Source of the DNA: Bufo bufo
Lineage: Eukaryota > Chordata > Amphibia > Anura > Bufonidae
Length of the DNA stretch: 64,000 nt
Assembly (NCBI RefSeq): GCF_905171765.1
Contig: NC_053390.1
Span: 141,874,968 to 141,938,967, forward strand
Reading direction: 5' to 3'
Positions 22,188 through 33,761 of the stretch are shown piece after piece; position 1 is the stretch's first letter, and each line of letters opens with the position of its first letter. The notes under the pieces were generated by a model. The model was not told where the DNA came from. It ran no database searches and saw nothing but the letters and a program-made list of their open reading frames with translations. Position numbers and translations under genes: made by a program.

Positions 22188-22710
22188 GTAGGTCATCTCT
22201 TTACATTGCTAGATTTATGTTTGTGTGCGTGTGTTTGTCTGTATAGTTTTATCCTCTCGGTGGACCCTGTACCTCCTGGCAAACTGTCACGAGGGCAGCA
22301 TACAGGGGACATCTTCTTTACTTTCTAATTGTGTGCTGGGAATCTGTACGGGTACCACTCTTCACCCATCTCCCCCCACTGTTCACCTTACTAGGGACAG
22401 CTAGGAGGTTGAGATTAGGTACGTGGACAGGGCGTCCCCACCATCAGGAGACGTCCCTGGGCTGAGGACCAGTCTAGGGCATTAGTGCTAGGGACCTTTT
22501 CCCCACCACTTACCCACTGCATCTGGTTTACACTGGCCCCTTACCCCGGATCCAGTTGTGAGACTTTCTTTGATTGTGTATTTTTCTTACATTTCTTAAT
22601 AAATTTAGTTATCTGATGTAATTACAGGGTACCCTTGCTGGACTTTTTTTTTTGTTTTCTACAATAATACTCTGTCTTGGTATAATCTTAATATTTATAC
22701 TGCTGGACTT

Positions 22711-22725
22711 TGATGGTAGAAGTGA
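22711..22725. repeat. Target-site duplication of the PLE array, right
   Basis: TGATGGTAGAAGTGA, identical to 10499-10513. Confidence 0.9.
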
Positions 22726-23670
22726 CCATCAAATAAAAAGAAATTGTGTGTTAACACATATTCCAACAAATCGACGATAAACTGATTGTGGTCCTGAAAG
22801 TGTATGCCCCTTGTCTTCAGGAAATACATGGCCGTCCTCAGGCCCTCGGCATGGGGGATAGAACTATACAGAGATTCAACATCGATACTAACGAGAATAC
22901 AGTCAGAGTCAAAGCTGAGAGTCTCCACCTTTCTCAAAAAATCCATAGTGTCCCTGGTGTAGGACGGTAATGCAGATACAAATTGACTCAGGATTTTATC
23001 AATGTATATGCTACAGTTGCGTGTCAAAGAATCTACGCCAGAGACTATAGGTCTGCCCTTTAAGGGACTAACCCCTTTGTGGATTTTGGGCAGCCCATAG
23101 AATGTGGCTATACAGGGCTTTACCGGGAGAATAAATTGATATTCCGTTTCCCCAATTAATTTTGATCTTAAGGCAAGACCAAGGATGTTTTTAAGACTGG
23201 CTACAAATGTGTCCATTGGATCAGATAACAAAATCCTATAACAATTACTATCAGATAACAAAGCTCTGCACATATTACAATACTGTTCCGTGTCCATAAC
23301 TACAAGATTCCCCCCTTATCCGCAGGCTTAATAATTATAGTATCCACTTTTTCTAATTTAGTTAACGCGTCCATCTCTTCCCTAGAAATTTTATAATATG
23401 ATGAGGGATGATCTGGTGTTTTTTCCAATTCATTTATCACCATCTCAAGGAAAATATCGATATGGTCGTTATCAATATTTTACTTCTTGGTTTTAATTTG
23501 GTAAAAGGGCCCTGTCCTGGAGGTCTTGAGCCCTCATCCCATAGATCTGCCACAGTATGAATATCTGGTAGATCACTCTCTTGGACACCTAATTGTTCAC
23601 AAACCCGTCTATCAGTGTTTGTCACACAGATCCAAAATGAGACTGAATATTGATTGGAGTAAAGAAAATC
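22711..23670 (-). pseudogene. Old PLE ORF2, N-terminal half, frameshifted
   Basis: The minus strand reads, in order, a GPFTKLKPRS block, a region matching KISREEMDALTKLEKVDT, then KPADKGG, FYGLPKIHKG, SIDVESLYSSIP and HNFFLFDGHFYH. These parallel residues ~130-441 of the young ORF2. Frame changes occur near 23474 and in a G run near 23312. It is interrupted at 22725 by the young array and at 23670 by a palindromic element. It is a dead relic of the element continued at 10418-10513 and 8474-9703. Confidence 0.8.
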
Positions 23671-24082
23671 TGTAACCTCTCCTGACTTGTCTGTTTTATC
23701 AACTACTTGTGTTCCCTGTGTAATTACAATTCTTATGACTTTGTATTGTGCCATTCCTTGATTATTCCTGATAGAAGGTATGATAAATTACTAGCAGTTA
23801 GCCATGAAGGTTCGAGATGGGTATTACCAGTTGGGGGTGTGTCCCTACACAGTCTGACACTGGCAGCACTGATTGGATAGTGACAGACTGTACTGGGACA
23901 TATCCCCAACTGGTAACTCCCATCTGGACCTACAATGCAGACTTCCAGTAATTGATTCATAACTTCTAGCAGGAATAATAAAGGAATGGCACAACATATG
24001 TCATAGGAATAGGTGTTCCACAATGGTTATTACATGGAGAATGCAAGTAGTAACTTAACCAGATATGTCAGGAGAGGTTACA
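23671..24082. mobile_element. Palindromic MITE-like element
   Basis: TGTAACCTCTCCTGAC (23671-23686) is the exact inverse of 24067-24082. Further inverted pairs lie inside (GTGCCATTCC near 23749 against GGAATGGCAC near 23982; CCAGTTGGGG near 23828 against CCCCAACTGG near 23903). It is non-coding and the superfamily is not recognised. It probably inserted in the old PLE. Confidence 0.6.
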
Positions 24083-24251
24083 AGTGCTTTTAAGCTAGTT
24101 GGACACATTAAATAATTCTGTGGAATCAAAGAATTGTCGAGCAGGATCGGGCAGATGGATTTCAACATGATTGATCCTTTAGTTTTCTGGGGGGGCAGTC
24201 AATCGCTTTCAATATCTAAAGTGTATGGCCAAATACGGCCAGCTTTATTTC

Positions 24252-24700
24252 TTAAAGGGGTAGTCTCACAGTTTGGGCACTTGGTCTGTAAAAGGTTCGC
24301 CATCACTGCGCTAGGATATGCCACCAATTTTAGACAGATGTAGGTCTCACCTCTGGGACCCACAGCTATATCCAAAAAGGGAACACTGAAGTGAGCAGAA
24401 AGCAGCTGCTCATGGGCAGCCGTCCTCTATTCATTTCTAAGGGACTGTGAAAAATAGCCAAGCTATCTCCGGCGATCCCATAGAAGTGAACAAAGTCGTG
24501 ATCACGCTTGCGTGGTTCTCTCTCCATTCATTTTTATGGGACTTTCAAAAATAGCGGAGTGTAGTCACTATTTTCAGAACTACCATAGAAATGAATGGAA
24601 ACCAGTGCATGTGCTCTCCTTCACTTTCGGGGGCCCATCTGGAGATGGACTTGCACCTATCTGACTTTAATGGCATATCCTAGTGAGATGACACATCTTT
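24252..24700. mobile_element. Degraded TTAA MITE with a hAT terminus remnant
   Basis: It starts TTAAAGGGGTAGTCTCAC. An ATATCC/GGATAT-rich palindrome follows (GCTAGGATATGCC near 24309 against GGCATATCCTAG near 24672). Between them, 24268-24308 ends GTTCGCCATCACTG, the inverse of a Charlie-type hAT terminus CAGTGATGGCGAAC. Only about 40 bp of the hAT is present. Confidence 0.45.
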
Positions 24701-24766
24701 TTTCCAATTATTATAGCTATATCTATAATTAAAATTCTTCTTTATCACAATAAATGTAAAATTCTC

Positions 24767-25157
24767 TTAAAGCCCCTTTACACTGGCCAGATAATCGCTA
24801 ATGAGCGTTTGTAGGAACACTCATTAGTGATGATCTGCCGGTGTCTAGGTGCCGCTGATTACCCAATGAACGAGCAAAACGCTCATTCATGGGGTAATAC
24901 GATTGTTTGTGCGGTCACCTAAATCATCGTTTGCCAGCAGCAGATCATGCCGTCTACATACTCTAAGCGACCGTCAAACAATGATTCTGTATGGAAACGA
25001 TTGATGGCAATAATGATGGGTCCTCCCCATACTGTGGAGGAGATCCCTGCATGTAGGTGCTGCGGTCTCCTTCACTGATGAGCAAGAGATTGCTGGGACG
25101 GAACGCTCTCTTCCCGGCAATTGTCTGCTAAATCTAGCAGTGTAAAGGCGCCTTTAA
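24767..25157. mobile_element. TTAA-flanked MITE
   Basis: The ends TTAAAGCCCCTTTACACTG and CAGTGTAAAGGCGCCTTTAA are inverted repeats with TTAA at each side. It is non-coding. Confidence 0.7.
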
Positions 25158-25459
25158 TGCCTGACAGGACAAAGACTGATTGCAGAAGGAACTGTTAAGA
25201 ATCAAAATAATTGATAAGTTTCTCTTCCATCAGAAATTGGGATTTTTTTATTCATAAAAAAAATATATATATTATTTTGGCTGATTGACTTTTTCATTTG
25301 GGCAGTGCTATGCCATTGAAATTTCAACATATTATACAAATTATTGCCCTTCTTTGGCAGTCGACACAAATGATAATACCTCTTTAATGATATGTATGAT
25401 AACAAGAGATCATAAAACAGTGATTTTCAACTATGTTTTGAGGACCTCAAATGCAGTCC
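25158..25459. other. No gene seen
   Basis: AT-rich sequence between two transposable elements. I see no termini or supported coding region. Confidence 0.5.
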
Positions 25460-25919
25460 TTAACCACCTCAGCCCCCAGTGCTTAAACACCCTGAAAGAC
25501 CAGGCCACTTTTTACACTTCTGACCTACACTACTTTCACCGTTTATTGCTCGGTCATGCAACTTACCACCCAAATGAATTTTACCTCCTTTTCTTCTCAC
25601 TAATAGAGCTTTCATTTGGTGGTATTTCATTGCTGCTGACATTTTTACTTTTTTTGTTATTAATCGAAATTTAACGATTTTTTTGCAAAAAAATTACATT
25701 TTTCACTTTCAGTTGTAAAATTTTGCAAAAAAAAACTACATCCATATATAAATTTTGCTCTAAATTTATTGTTCTACATGTCTATGATAAAAAAAAAATG
25801 TTTGGGTAAAAAAAAAAAATGGTTTGGGTAAAAGTTATAGCGTTTACAAACTATGGTACAAAAATGTGAATTTCCGCTTTTTGAAGCAGCTCTGACTTTC
25901 TGAGCACCTGTCATGTTTC

Positions 25920-27900
25920 CTGAGGTTCTACAATGGCCAGACAGTACAAACACCCCACAAATGACCCCATTTCGGAAAGTAGACACCCTAAGGTATTCAC
26001 TGATGGGCATAGTGAGTTCATAGAACTTTTTATTTTTTGTCACAAGTTAGCGGAAAATGATGATTTTTTTTTTTTTCTTACAAAGTCTCATATTCCACTA
26101 ACTTGTGACAAAAAATAAAAACTTCCATGAACTCACTATGCCCATCAGCGAATACCTTGGGGTGTCTTCTTTCCAAAATGGGGTCACTTGTGGGGTAGTT
26201 ATACTGCCCTGGCATTCTAGGGGCCCAAATGTGTGGTAAGGAGTTTGAAATCAAATTCTGTAAAAAATGACCAGTGAAATCCGAAAGGTGTTATTTGGAA
26301 TATGGGCCCCTTTGCCCACCTAGGCTGCAAAAAAGTGTCACACATCTAGTATCTACGTACTCAGGAGAAGTTGGGGAATGTGTTTTGGGGTGTCATTTTA
26401 CATATACCCATGCTGGGTGAGATAAATATCTTGGTCAAATGCCAACTCTGTATAAAAAAATGGGAAAAGTTGTCTTTTGCCAAGATATTTCTCTCACCCA
26501 GCATAGGTATATGTAAAATGACACCCCAAAACACATTCCCCAACTTCTCCTGAATACGGAGATACCAGATGTGTGACACTTTTTTGCAGCCTAGGTGGGC
26601 AAAGGGGCCCATATTCCAAAGAGCACCTTTCGGATTTCACCGGCCATTTTTTACAGAATTTGATTTCAAACTCCTTACCACACATTTGGGCCCCTAGAAT
26701 GCCAGGGCAGTATAACTACCCCACAAGTGACCCCATTTTGGAAAGAAGACACCCCAAGGTATTCGCTGATGGGCATAGTGAGTTCATGGAAGTTTTTATT
26801 TTTTGTCACAAGTTAGTGGAATATGAGACTTTGTAAGGGAAAAAAAATAATAAAAAAAATCATCATTTTCCACTAACTTGTGACAAAAAATAAAAAATTA
26901 TAGGAACTTGCCATGCCCCTCACGGAGTACCTTGGGGTGTCTTCTTTCCAAAATGCGGTCACTTGTGGGGTAGTTATACTGCCCTGGCATTTTCCAGGGG
27001 CCCTAATGTGTTGTAAGTAGGTAAATGACCTGTGAAATCCGAAAGGTGCTCTTTGGAATGTGGGCCCCTTTGCCCACCTAGGCTGCAAAAAAGTGTCACA
27101 CATCTGGTATCGCCGTATTCAGGAGAAGTTGGGGAATGTGTTTTGGGGTGTCTTTTTACATATACCCATGCTGGGTGAGATAAATATCTTGGTCAAATGC
27201 CAACTTTGTATAAAGAAATGGGAAAAATTGTCTTTTGCCAAGATATTTCTCTCACCCAGCATGGGTATATGTAAAATGACACCCCAAAACACATTCCCCA
27301 ACTTCTCCTGAGTACGGAGATACCACATGTGTGGCACCTTTTTGCAGCCTAGATGCGCAAAGGGGCCCACATTCCTTTTATGAGGGCATTTTTAGACATT
27401 TGGATCCCAGACTTCTTCTCACGCTTTAGGGCCCCTAGAATGCCAGGGCAGTATAAATACCCCACATGTGACCCCATTTTGGAAAGAAGACCCCCCAAGG
27501 TATTCAATGAGGGGCATGGCGAGTTCATAGAATTTTTTTTTTTTTGGCACAAGTTAGCGGAAATTGATTTTATTTATTTTTTTCTCACAAAGTCTCCCTT
27601 TCCGCTAACTTGGGACAAAAATTTCAATCTTTCATGGACTCAATATGCCCCTCATGGAATACCTTGGGGTGTCTTCTTTCCGAAATGGGGTCACATGTGG
27701 GGTATTTATACTGCCCTGGCATTCTAGGGGCCCTAAAGCGTGAGAAGAAGTCTGGAATATAAATGTCTAAAAATTTTTACGCATTTGGATTCCGTGAGGG
27801 GTATGGTGAGTTCATGTGAGATTTTATTTTTTGACACAAGTTAGTGGAATATGAGACTTTGTAAGAAAAATAAATAAATTTCCGCTAACTTGGGCCAAAA
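25920..27900. repeat. Alternating inverted ~370-bp modules
   Basis: Blocks containing ACCCCATTTTGGAAAGAAGA and CACAAGTTAG appear alternately direct and inverted, with symmetry centres near 26080, 26450, 26850, 27215 and 27580. Open frames of 60-124 codons here are by-products of the repeats. Confidence 0.75.
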
Positions 27901-27904
27901 AAAT

Positions 27905-28975
27905 GTCTGAATGGAGCCTTACAGGGGGGTGATCAATGACAGGGGGGTGATCAATGACAGGGGGGTGATCAATGACAGGGGGGTGATCAGGGAGTCTATA
28001 TGGGGTGATCACCCCCCTGTCATTGATCACCCCCCTATAAGGCTCCATTCAGATGTCCGTATGTGTTTTGCGGATCCGATCCATGTATCCGTGGATCCGT
28101 AAAAATCATACGGACATCTGAATGCAGCCTGACAGGGGGGGTGATCAATGACAGGGGGGGTGATCAATGACAGGGGGGTGATCAATGACAGAGGGGTAAT
28201 CAATGACAGGGGGGTGATCAGGGAGTCTATATGGGGTGATCACCACAGTCATTGATCACGCCCCTGTAAGGCTCCATTCAGATGTCCGTATGCGTTTTGC
28301 GGATCCGATCCATCTATCAGTGGATCCGTAAAAATCATGCGGACCTCTGAATGGAGCTTTACAGGGGTGTGATCAATGAAAGGGGGGTAATCAATGACAG
28401 GGGGGTGATCAGGGAGTCTATATGGGGTGATCACCACAGTCATTGATCACGCCCCTGTAAGGCTTTATTCAGACGTCCGTATGCGTTTTGCGGATCCGAT
28501 CCAACTATCAGGGGATCCGTAAAAATCATGCGGACATCTGAATGGATCTTACAGGGGGGTAATCAATGACAGGGGGGTGATCAGGGAGTCTATATGGGGT
28601 GATCACCACAGTCATTGATCACGCCCCTGTAAGGCTCCATTCAGATGTCCGTATGCGTTTTGCAGATCCGATCCATCTATCAGTGGATCCGTAAAAATCA
28701 TGCGGACATCTGAATGGAGCTTTACAGGGGTGTAATCAATGACAGGGGGGTAATCAATGACAGGGGGGTGATCAGGGAGTCTATATGGGGTGATCACCAC
28801 AGTCATTGATCACGCCCCTGTAAGGCTTTATTCAGGCGGATCCGATCCATCTATCAGTGGATCCGTAAAAATCATGCGGACATCTGAATGGAGCTTTACA
28901 GGGGTGTGATCAATGACAGGGGGGTAATCAATGACAGGGGGGTGATCAGGGAGTCTATATGGGGTGATCAGGGGC
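27905..28975. repeat. Tandem repeat rich in GGGGGGTGATCAATGACA
   Basis: An 18-bp minisatellite (GACAGGGGGGTGATCAAT) is embedded in a higher-order unit of about 150-240 bp. The unit also contains a paired GGATCCG block and a TGATCACCAC block, and occurs about five times with variable numbers of the 18-mer. Confidence 0.8.
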
Positions 28976-29049
28976 TAATAAGGGGTTAATAAGTGACAGG
29001 GGGGGGTGTAGTGTAGTGGTGCTTGGTGCTACTTTACTGAGCTGCCTGT

Positions 29050-29210
29050 GTCCTCTGGTGGTCGATCCAAACAAAGGGGACCACCAGAGGACCAGGTAGC
29101 AGGTATATTAGACGCTGTTATCAAAACAGCGTCTAATATACCTGTTAGGGGTTAAAAAAAATCACATCTCCAGCCTGCCAGCGAACGATCGCCGCTGGCA
29201 GGCTGGAGAT
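29050..29210. repeat. Three successive perfect hairpins
   Basis: Arms: 29050-29063/29079-29092 (14 bp), 29100-29119/29125-29144 (20 bp, 5-base loop) and 29166-29183/29193-29210 (18 bp, 9-base loop). All are perfect. They sit near the right end of the TTAA element. Confidence 0.85.
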
Positions 29211-29432
29211 CAACTCTCTTACCTTCCGTTCCTGTGAGCGCGCGCGCCTGTGTGCGCGCGTTCACAGGAAATCCCGGCTCGCGCGAGATGACGCATATAT
29301 GCGTGACTCTGCGCAGGGCTGCCACCTCCGGAACGCGAATCTGCGTTAGGCGGTCCGGAGGTGGTTAAAGGGGTTGTCTCACTTCAGCAATGGCATTTAT
29401 CATGTAGACAAACTTAATTCAAGGCACTTACT

Positions 29433-30311
29433 TTTTTTTTTTTTACATTTTATTCTTATTTTTCGTTTTTGTAATACAAAGTTAAAATACAATTTGACAA
29501 TACAAAGTCTGAGTTCCTTAATACAAACTCTACCAAAACAGTCATTATAATAAATTATAAGTCACTATAAATAGAAACATTACAAAAAAAGTGAATAACC
29601 TGTTCTGTTTTGGGGGGTTACCAAACTCCCCAATAAGCTCCATACTGCTTTTACTCAGACCTCTCATTGTCTATTCAATTTAACTTATCCCCCAGCTTAA
29701 ATCAACCACCCCCCCAATACCCCCGCCCCATGATGGTTGTCTCGGTGGGCACCATAAACGATCCCCCCTAAGGGGTATACATTGTTATTCTCTCTCTCCC
29801 CCACCCCCGGCCGGGCGACGGCGACGCCCGTCAGCGACTGATTGCACTACTTCCTCAAACTTCTCGATCTTTACCAATAGATTTTTCCACTCGATAATAT
29901 TGGGTACTCTTTTGGCACCCCACTCCTTTGCAATAATGACTCTTGCCACCATAAGGCCTCTTATCCAGATCCTTTTTTTCATTTTTTCCCTGATTGATAA
30001 TGGGATACAACCCAGGACAGCCCGGTTTAAATGGGAGGGATACTAGGGACTCTACACTTAGGAGACCAAAAAGCTCTCTCCAAAAGGCTTGCATTTTTAA
30101 ACAGCTCCATATCAAGTGCATATAGTCAGCGGCCTCTTCTCTACATTTCCAGCAGTTTGACTTTCGTTCCTTGTAAATCTTACTTAGCAATAATGGGGTC
30201 ATGTATATTCTATGGAAATAAAGTAGATTATCCTAAAATTGCTAGAAATCGTTGCCCTTTTCATATTTTTATATATATTCCCCTATTCTAATGTGTTTAA
30301 TCCTATATCCT
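29433..30311 (-). mobile_element. 5'-truncated L1 LINE with poly(A) and 59-bp target duplication
   Basis: On the minus strand the 3' end is a poly(A) tract (T run at 29432-29444 on plus). The flanks 29374-29432 and 30312-30370 are direct repeats of 59 bp with two mismatches. The coding remnant has the Cys/His motif of L1 ORF2 C-termini. Confidence 0.75.
29785..30202 (-). pseudogene. L1-type ORF2 C-terminal remnant
   Basis: The stretch SNCWKCREEAADYMHLIWSC followed by LKMQAFWREL matches the C-terminal CxxC...H...C region of L1/Tx1 reverse transcriptases. There is no RT core, because the element is truncated at 30311. Downstream, two frames overlap (29785-29982 and 29855-30202), so the frame is broken. 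It has no function. Confidence 0.7.
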
Positions 30312-30723
30312 TTGTCTCACTTCAGCAATGGCATTTATCATGTAGACAAACTTAATTCAAGACACTTGCTAATGTATTGTTATTATCCATATTGTCTCCT
30401 TCGCTGGCTGGATTCATTTTTCCATCACATTATACACTGGTCGTGCTTTCACACTATAGGAAAAAGCGCCGGCCTTTGTGCACTCCAGTGGTTTCGGTCA
30501 CCATAGAGGCCAATGCTTTTTCCTATAGTGTGCAAGCGCGGCCACCGCTGCTGGATTGCAGGGTGGTCTGTAACCATGGAAACAAGCAGTGTATAATGAG
30601 ATGGAAAAGTGAATCCAGCCAGCAAAGGAAGCAATATGGATAATAACAATCCATTAGTAAGTGCCTTGTATTAACTTTCTCTACACGATAAATGCATTTG
30701 CTGAAGTGAGACAACCCCTTTAA

Positions 30724-32486
30724 GTCCAGAAAGGGCTGCAGGTTACTAAGGGCACATGCACAAACATATGTATTTTTTTTTACAGTACTGTATATGTGTC
30801 TTTCTTTTTCTCCTTATTCTTTATATAGTTTACTTTTTGGTTAGACCACAGCCATATAAAGAGAAACCCGTACATACTGTAGATGTAAATATTCTCCTTA
30901 CACAAATTTTGTAGATGGGAAAGGGATGAGTTAATCGATTCTGATCAGCAAGACTTAATCACCTATGGGGGGCTATCCCTGCAGGTGACGATGCACCCAC
31001 CTGTCACTAGACTGACAGCGCCAGGCATTTAGCCCGGTCCTGACAATTTCCTGATCCCACAGCAGCTCCAATTAGGCCGGGTTCACATCACATTTTTCTC
31101 ACCCGTTTAATGTATACAAAAAACGTATACGTTAAACAAATGGCTCAGACTGATGCCATACAGTTGCATCCGTAAACCATAGAGCTCCATTGTAAAAAAA
31201 ACTAAACAAACATGTTTTTTTTTTCACTTGACTCTACAGGATACAAAAGCGTGGTGTGCTGCACTTTTGTATCCTTTTTTTCCCAAAGTATATGTCACAC
31301 AGATGGGGAAAACTTGCTGTGAACCCACTCTTAGCTGAGCAAGGACGCTTCCATCGAAGCACATAAAAAGCAGGTATTTTCACGTAGAAGTTATGCTGAA
31401 TCTGTTCCCAACAAAACTACGGTATATAGCAATTTGCTAAGTTGCCCACAGCATTCAACTGAAAGCATAAAAAAATTGTTTTCTTCAGGTTCAAAGGGAC
31501 AAAAATAAAAATGCTGCAATGCAGGGGTGCAATTATAGGGGTGCAGAGGTTGCAGCTATACTCAAACACCCGCAACCTCAGGGGGTACAAAAGATCCCTC
31601 CTCCCCTTATTAATTAGCCAGTACTATGATTGATGTATCATAATTTGGGTGTCCTCTTGGATTTTACACTGGAGCCCGTACAATTAGAGTCTATCAGATC
31701 AGTATGTGTATGGCACAATCATGTCAGGAAAATCTTACAGAACCTTCGGCAGCATGTGTAAGGTCATCAGGAATATTTACAATATTGAGTCGCTGTATAG
31801 TGTGCACACGGCCAGAGAGCAGAGACTGTAGCACAGACTGCTGTAAATTACAGGACAGTTACTCCAGCATTCTGCCATATGCTCCCATCTAATAAAATCT
31901 CTAGCACTGCTGCAATCAGAACTATCTGTGACTGTTATCCATTTTATGCCTGTGGGTAACTAACTGAGCAGCCAGCAAAGATATTAAGATGTCTCTATTT
32001 TTGGCACTATACAATACTGCTCTGCTGTATCATGATGCTACTGCAAATAATTAAAATATGTGCCTAGACTGAGGATCGACTTAAAAAAATGTGAACAAGG
32101 CTGACTGAGAGCAGCAGAACACATTTATTTCTACTGTATGAGATACAAAAAGGTTGATTCCCTGAGTTTCTAAGGCAAAGAGTAGGACATTTATTTCCAA
32201 ATTAAAAGGACCCTTCCAGCAAGTGTTTGCACATATAAGAGGAAATATTTTAATTTTTTTTTTATTAAAATGGGATGATTTTCTTGACGTAATTTTTTGT
32301 CTGTCATTCTAGTCCTCCATCTGCTATTCTATAGAGGATTGCCTTGCAGATAAACCCTATCCTGTGAAGTAGTCAAAAACTGATATTAGTTTGCTCTCCC
32401 ATTGAGAACTTTCTGAGACCACTGCTACAGAAGTACAAGACGTGGGATTTAATTTTTGTATTTTCATTTTCATAGTACTGAGAACT
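30724..32486. other. No gene seen; contains a palindromic repeat
   Basis: 31072-31333 has inverted ends (TTAGGCCGGGTTCACA and TGTGAACCCACTCTTA) and is probably a MITE of a TTA/TAA-duplicating type. The remainder shows no supported coding region. Confidence 0.45.
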
Positions 32487-32809
32487 ATAATGCCCCTCCA
32501 AATGCCCAGGCCCCTCACAGAGATTGTACTTACCCCACTCCCCGGCACCCACGTCGATTCTGATGCCAGCATGGCCGCCACTGCATCTTCCCGTCGCGTG
32601 GATGAAAACATCCGGCATCGGGGGGCAGCCAATAGCAGGCCATGGGAACGAGCCTCCCTAGCATCACCCGCGATTGGCCCAACACCCCGGATGTTTTCAT
32701 CTGCGCGACGGGTAGATGCAGCTGCGGCCGTGCCGGTGTCAGAAGCAACGCCGGAGAGTGAGGTAAGTACAATCTGTTTGAGGGGCTCGGGCATATGGGG
32801 GGACATTAT
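32487..32809. repeat. Palindromic MITE-like repeat
   Basis: ATAATGCCCCTCCAAATGCC at 32487 is inverted near 32790-32809, and GAGATTGTACTTACC is inverted to GGTAAGTACAATCT. The arms run almost to the centre, near 32650. It is non-coding. Confidence 0.6.
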
Positions 32810-33761
32810 AGGTCTTGGATAATTCCTTTAATAAAGTCCATACCCTTCATTTAATTTTATATCTATCTTATCTCTCGATCTCTGTCTGTCCAAATCTTAT
32901 GTAAATTAAATTGTAATATCAGAAAGAGATTACTTAATAATATGGGTAATCCGAATAAAGATGATGTACACATTTAGCATTAAAAAGTTTTTTCCCGTTT
33001 CAGCATACTGATGACCTATCCTCAAGACAGGCCACAAATATTAGAACTGTGGGTGCTTGCTACTGTCTTTGCTGAGGTCTCTAGTGGTGAACTGATGAGC
33101 TAAACATGTTAATAGAGGAATCAGAGCTGTTGGATGATTATTAATGTAAAGATACCCATGCACATTAGACAAAAGCTGGAGGAACCCAAAGAGTTTCACC
33201 TAAATAAGTGATGAGAAGAGAAGTAGATCCATTGTTCTGATGGGGCTTATACAACTCTCTATCAGAGCTTATTCCACTCTCCCGATTGAGAAAACATGCA
33301 TGATCACCAGCAGCTTTTCTCCCATGAGCACACAGGACTGGGCATGCTAATATGTCTAACCCTTCTTTCCCCCGTGTTGGGACACTCTCATACACATTTT
33401 ATGGTCAACCACCAATATTGTAGGGTCGGATTGAAGTTCATCTAGTGTGTATGGCCACCCTAAGATTAACAGCAGATGCTATCAAAAAGGCTAGATCTGC
33501 CAATGATCTACTCTAATATCTATGGCCAGCTTAAGGGCCCATTGACGAGGGCCAGAACAGGGCAAAGACTGGAAATGAATCCTTCGTTGCTGATCACTGC
33601 CATCTCAGGCGATCTGATTACTTATGTGCTGCATAGATGAGTGTACATTGACCAGCGCCTGAAGACAAAGAGGTGAATGGAAGGGGAATAATGCCCCTCA
33701 CCTAGTCTGGTTTAGCAGGATGCACAACAAGTCAAAGGACTGAATAAATACAGAGTGCTGT
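32810..33761. other. No gene seen; repeat fragments
   Basis: 'GATGACCTATCCTCAAGACA' near 33010 resembles the interior of the TTAA MITE at 5581. The ends near 33155 and 33455 (ATGCACATTAGAC against CTAGTGTGTATGG) suggest another decayed element. Confidence 0.35.

Larger units (their letters stand above)
10514..22710 (+). mobile_element. Young Penelope-like retroelement array: inverted, truncated and full copies
   Basis: Three near-identical PLE copies form one insertion: A (10514-13094, minus, 3' part only), B (13094-17150, plus, 5'-truncated) and C (17151-22710, plus, full length). The B-to-C offset is 5492-5493 bp. The few differences I see include the poly-C length near 15100/20590 and single bases near 16382/21873. 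Both outer ends are PLE 3' ends, so the array is bounded by inverted repeats of about 2.6 kb. Partial tandem and inverted copies are typical of PLE integration. The 15-bp target duplication shows that it arrived as a unit. Confidence 0.9.
17151..22710 (+). mobile_element. PLE copy C (full length, apparently intact)
   Basis: About 5.5 kb with undamaged ORF1 and ORF2 and a 3' region identical in layout to copies A and B. Its last ~60 bp (about 22650-22710) repeat its own first ~60 bp (about 17157-17216). It ends at a second GCTGGACTTT, directly followed by the target duplication. The intact frames and near-identity to the neighbouring copies indicate a recent, possibly still mobile family of the Neptune-like, GIY-YIG-bearing type. 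Confidence 0.88.
6962..24100 (-). mobile_element. Old Penelope-like element (minus strand), split by later insertions
   Basis: Reverse transcriptase and GIY-YIG coding pieces on the minus strand (22726-23670, 10418-10513, 8540-9703), with a 3' untranslated region of about 1.5 kb (6962-8540), read in order as one decayed PLE. Three later insertions interrupt it: hAT 9704-10417, the PLE array 10514-22710, and the palindromic element 23671-24082. The protein resembles the young PLE but with many substitutions and several frameshifts. The outer ends are not sharply defined; traces of the N-terminal region may continue past 24082. Confidence 0.75.
25460..29368. mobile_element. 3.9-kb TTAA-flanked non-autonomous element of inverted modules
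   Basis: TTAACCACCTC (25460) and GAGGTGGTTAA (ends 29368) form inverted termini with TTAA duplications. Inside: AT-rich sequence to about 25900; about five ~370-bp modules in alternating orientation (to ~27900); a GGGGGGTGATCA-rich tandem repeat (27905-28975); then several perfect hairpins and a GC-rich end. There is no transposase. A TTAA superfamily (Kolobok or piggyBac) is likely; I cannot choose. Confidence 0.65.
29365..30723. mobile_element. TTAA MITE interrupted by an L1 fragment
   Basis: It starts TTAAAGGGGTTGTCTCACTT and ends AAGTGAGACAACCCCTTTAA. Its left TTAA is also the right TTAA of the preceding 3.9-kb element. Without the insertion it is about 420 bp and palindromic. Confidence 0.75.

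Noticed and set aside
27911..28806. Frames encoding GVINDR or DHPPVI repeats
   Set aside because: Translations of the 18-bp minisatellite.
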